A stretch of 64,000 bases of DNA, taken from Azotobacter bryophylli. GTDB taxonomy: Bacteria > Pseudomonadota > Gammaproteobacteria > Pseudomonadales > Pseudomonadaceae. The notes under the pieces were generated by a model, which had not been told where the DNA came from, searched no databases, and saw only the letters and a program-made list of their open reading frames with translations. A program made the position numbers and the translations under genes. The stretch lies in the NCBI RefSeq assembly GCF_042643485.1, contig NZ_JBHRSJ010000034.1, forward strand, positions 496,001-560,000, read 5' to 3'. Position 1 is the first letter of the stretch, and each line of letters opens with the position of its first letter. This document shows, in pieces, positions 63,326-64,000 of the stretch.

Positions 63326-63682
63326 TCAGGCCGCGCGGGCGGTGATCAGGGCCACGCCGGCGAGGACCAGCAGGATGCCGGTGCCGGTGGTCCAGTGGAA
63401 ATGCTCGCGGAACAGCAGCGCCGAGAACAGCGCGACGGCGGCCACCGCGCCGGAGGTGAGCACCGGGTGCGCCACGTTCAGCGGCAGGCGCGCGAGGGAC
63501 GCGGCATACAGCAGGAAGGCGCCGCCATAGAGCGTCAGACCGAGCCAGAACGGCCAGTTGGACAGCGCCGCCAGGGGATCGCCGGGCGAGGGGAACTTGC
63601 GCGGCGGCATCATCGCCAGCTTGACCAGCACGCTGGCCGAGGCGTTGGCGAGGATGCCGAGCAGGAGGATCAGCCACTTCAC
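63326..63682 (-). CDS. Small EamA/DMT-family membrane protein (ArnE-like)
   Basis: A 118-residue protein with four membrane segments and SMR/EamA-like features (ILANASASVLVKLAMMP, PLNVAHPVLTSGAVAAVALFSALLFREH, GTGILLVLAGVALI). Proteins of this size flip lipid-linked sugars (ArnE/F, GtrA context) or act as dimeric exporters. The start GTG 63682 overlaps the stop of the isomerase gene (GTGA), showing translational coupling; the open frame upstream lacks a start signal. Together with the adjacent GT2 this fits a lipid-linked sugar step. Confidence 0.78.
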   Translation of the reverse strand: MKWLILLLGILANASASVLVKLAMMPPRKFPSPGDPLAALSNWPFWLGLTLYGGAFLLYAASLARLPLNVAHPVLTSGAVAAVALFSALLFREHFHWTTGTGILLVLAGVALITARAA

Positions 63683-64000
63683 GGGGCGACTCCCGGGGCG
63701 TCGCTGCGGCCGGCCGGCCGGTAGCAGCGGATGGCGCATTCCAGCGCGCGTTCGACGGAAACCGGATGCGGTTCGGCGGCGGTCGCCAGCATCTCGACGC
63801 AGACCAGCTGGCGCGGTAGGTGGCGGATCAGCGCCTGGTAGATCTGCTCGTGGCGGGTGCCGCCCTCGCCCAGGGGCAGCAGGTCCGGCTCGCTGGCGTG
63901 GATGTGGCCGATCAGGTGGCCGTGGTTCTTCAATTCGAGGATCGGGTCTTCGCCGTTGACGGTCAGGGCGCCGGTATCCAGCTGCAGGCGGATCGCCGGA
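63679..64000 (-). CDS. Sugar phosphate isomerase/epimerase-like TIM barrel, 5' part outside window
   Basis: Only the C-terminal 106 or so residues are in the window; the frame is open to position 64000. Visible motifs of the xylose-isomerase-like TIM barrel are LQLDTGALTVNGEDP, GHIHASEPDLLPLGEGGTRHEQIYQAL and QLVCVEMLATAAE, including probable metal ligands His and Glu. It is the first visible gene of an operon with the EamA and GT2 genes. The internal ATG at 63933 is not the true start. Confidence 0.75.
   Translation of the reverse strand, partial: PAIRLQLDTGALTVNGEDPILELKNHGHLIGHIHASEPDLLPLGEGGTRHEQIYQALIRHLPRQLVCVEMLATAAEPHPVSVERALECAIRCYRPAGRSDAPGVAP

Overview
The window looks like a chromosomal segment from a high-GC gammaproteobacterium of the Pseudomonadaceae (Pseudomonas, Azotobacter or Stutzerimonas type). 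The evidence is gene content and order: dapA-bamC, a prc/minCDE/htrB/actP block, an rdgC/FKBP/tRNA-Val-tRNA-Asp block, an N-acetylglutaminylglutamine amide (NAGGN) osmolyte block with pap, and hpd with an aromatic amino acid permease. From memory these blocks lie at separate loci in P. aeruginosa, so the order here would be a rearranged mosaic. The part after about 37 kb reads as richer in GC than the first 37 kb; this was judged by eye, not computed.

Layout. 1-3.3 kb: lysine biosynthesis (dapA), outer-membrane assembly (bamC), an unusually long purC and tRNA-Ser(CGA). 3.3-7.3 kb: an AT-richer accessory stretch with a lone acyltransferase-SGNH membrane protein, one small unknown gene and about 1.5 kb without convincing genes. 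7.3-18 kb: a methyltransferase, a Sel1 protein with RmuC, a MgtC/DUF4010 membrane protein, a transporter-fused hybrid sensor kinase, an LplT-like transporter followed by the decayed remains of an acyltransferase domain, and rdgC. 18-21.4 kb: two tRNAs, an FKBP lipoprotein, a YkvA protein, and a compact HTH / unknown / Sel1 operon. 21.4-30.8 kb: prc, quinone oxidoreductase, apeB, rluA, minCDE, a lipid A acyltransferase and a pirin. 30.8-39.4 kb: mlaA with an alpha/beta hydrolase, a GH17 membrane protein, the acetate permease operon yjcH-actP, a CNNM-type transporter and small membrane or conserved proteins. 39.4-47.5 kb: a 7TM hybrid sensor kinase, the three NAGGN genes and a divergent MarR regulator. 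47.6-53.4 kb: mnmC, pap, two tandem DUF6316 genes and fumC. 53.5-58.4 kb: DUF2059, BolA, a DsbA-like protein overlapping an ABC exporter, a cupredoxin, an SRPBCC protein and a BON protein. 58.7-61.3 kb: hpd and an aromatic amino acid permease. 61.3-64 kb: a DUF457-type membrane hydrolase and a glycosyltransferase / EamA / sugar-isomerase operon that runs off the window edge.

Most of the window is ordinary housekeeping DNA. The points most worth a second look are: (i) the frame-broken acyltransferase relic behind the LplT-like gene; (ii) two 18-bp dyads of TyrR/PhhR architecture upstream of hpd; (iii) the long-form PurC; (iv) the AT-rich segment beside tRNA-Ser; (v) the HTH-unknown-Sel1 operon; (vi) recently duplicated DUF6316 genes; and (vii) perfect hairpins built on the DnaA-box word TTATCCACA. 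No CRISPR array, insertion sequence, prophage or rRNA operon was seen. All family assignments come from reading motifs; no database search was run.
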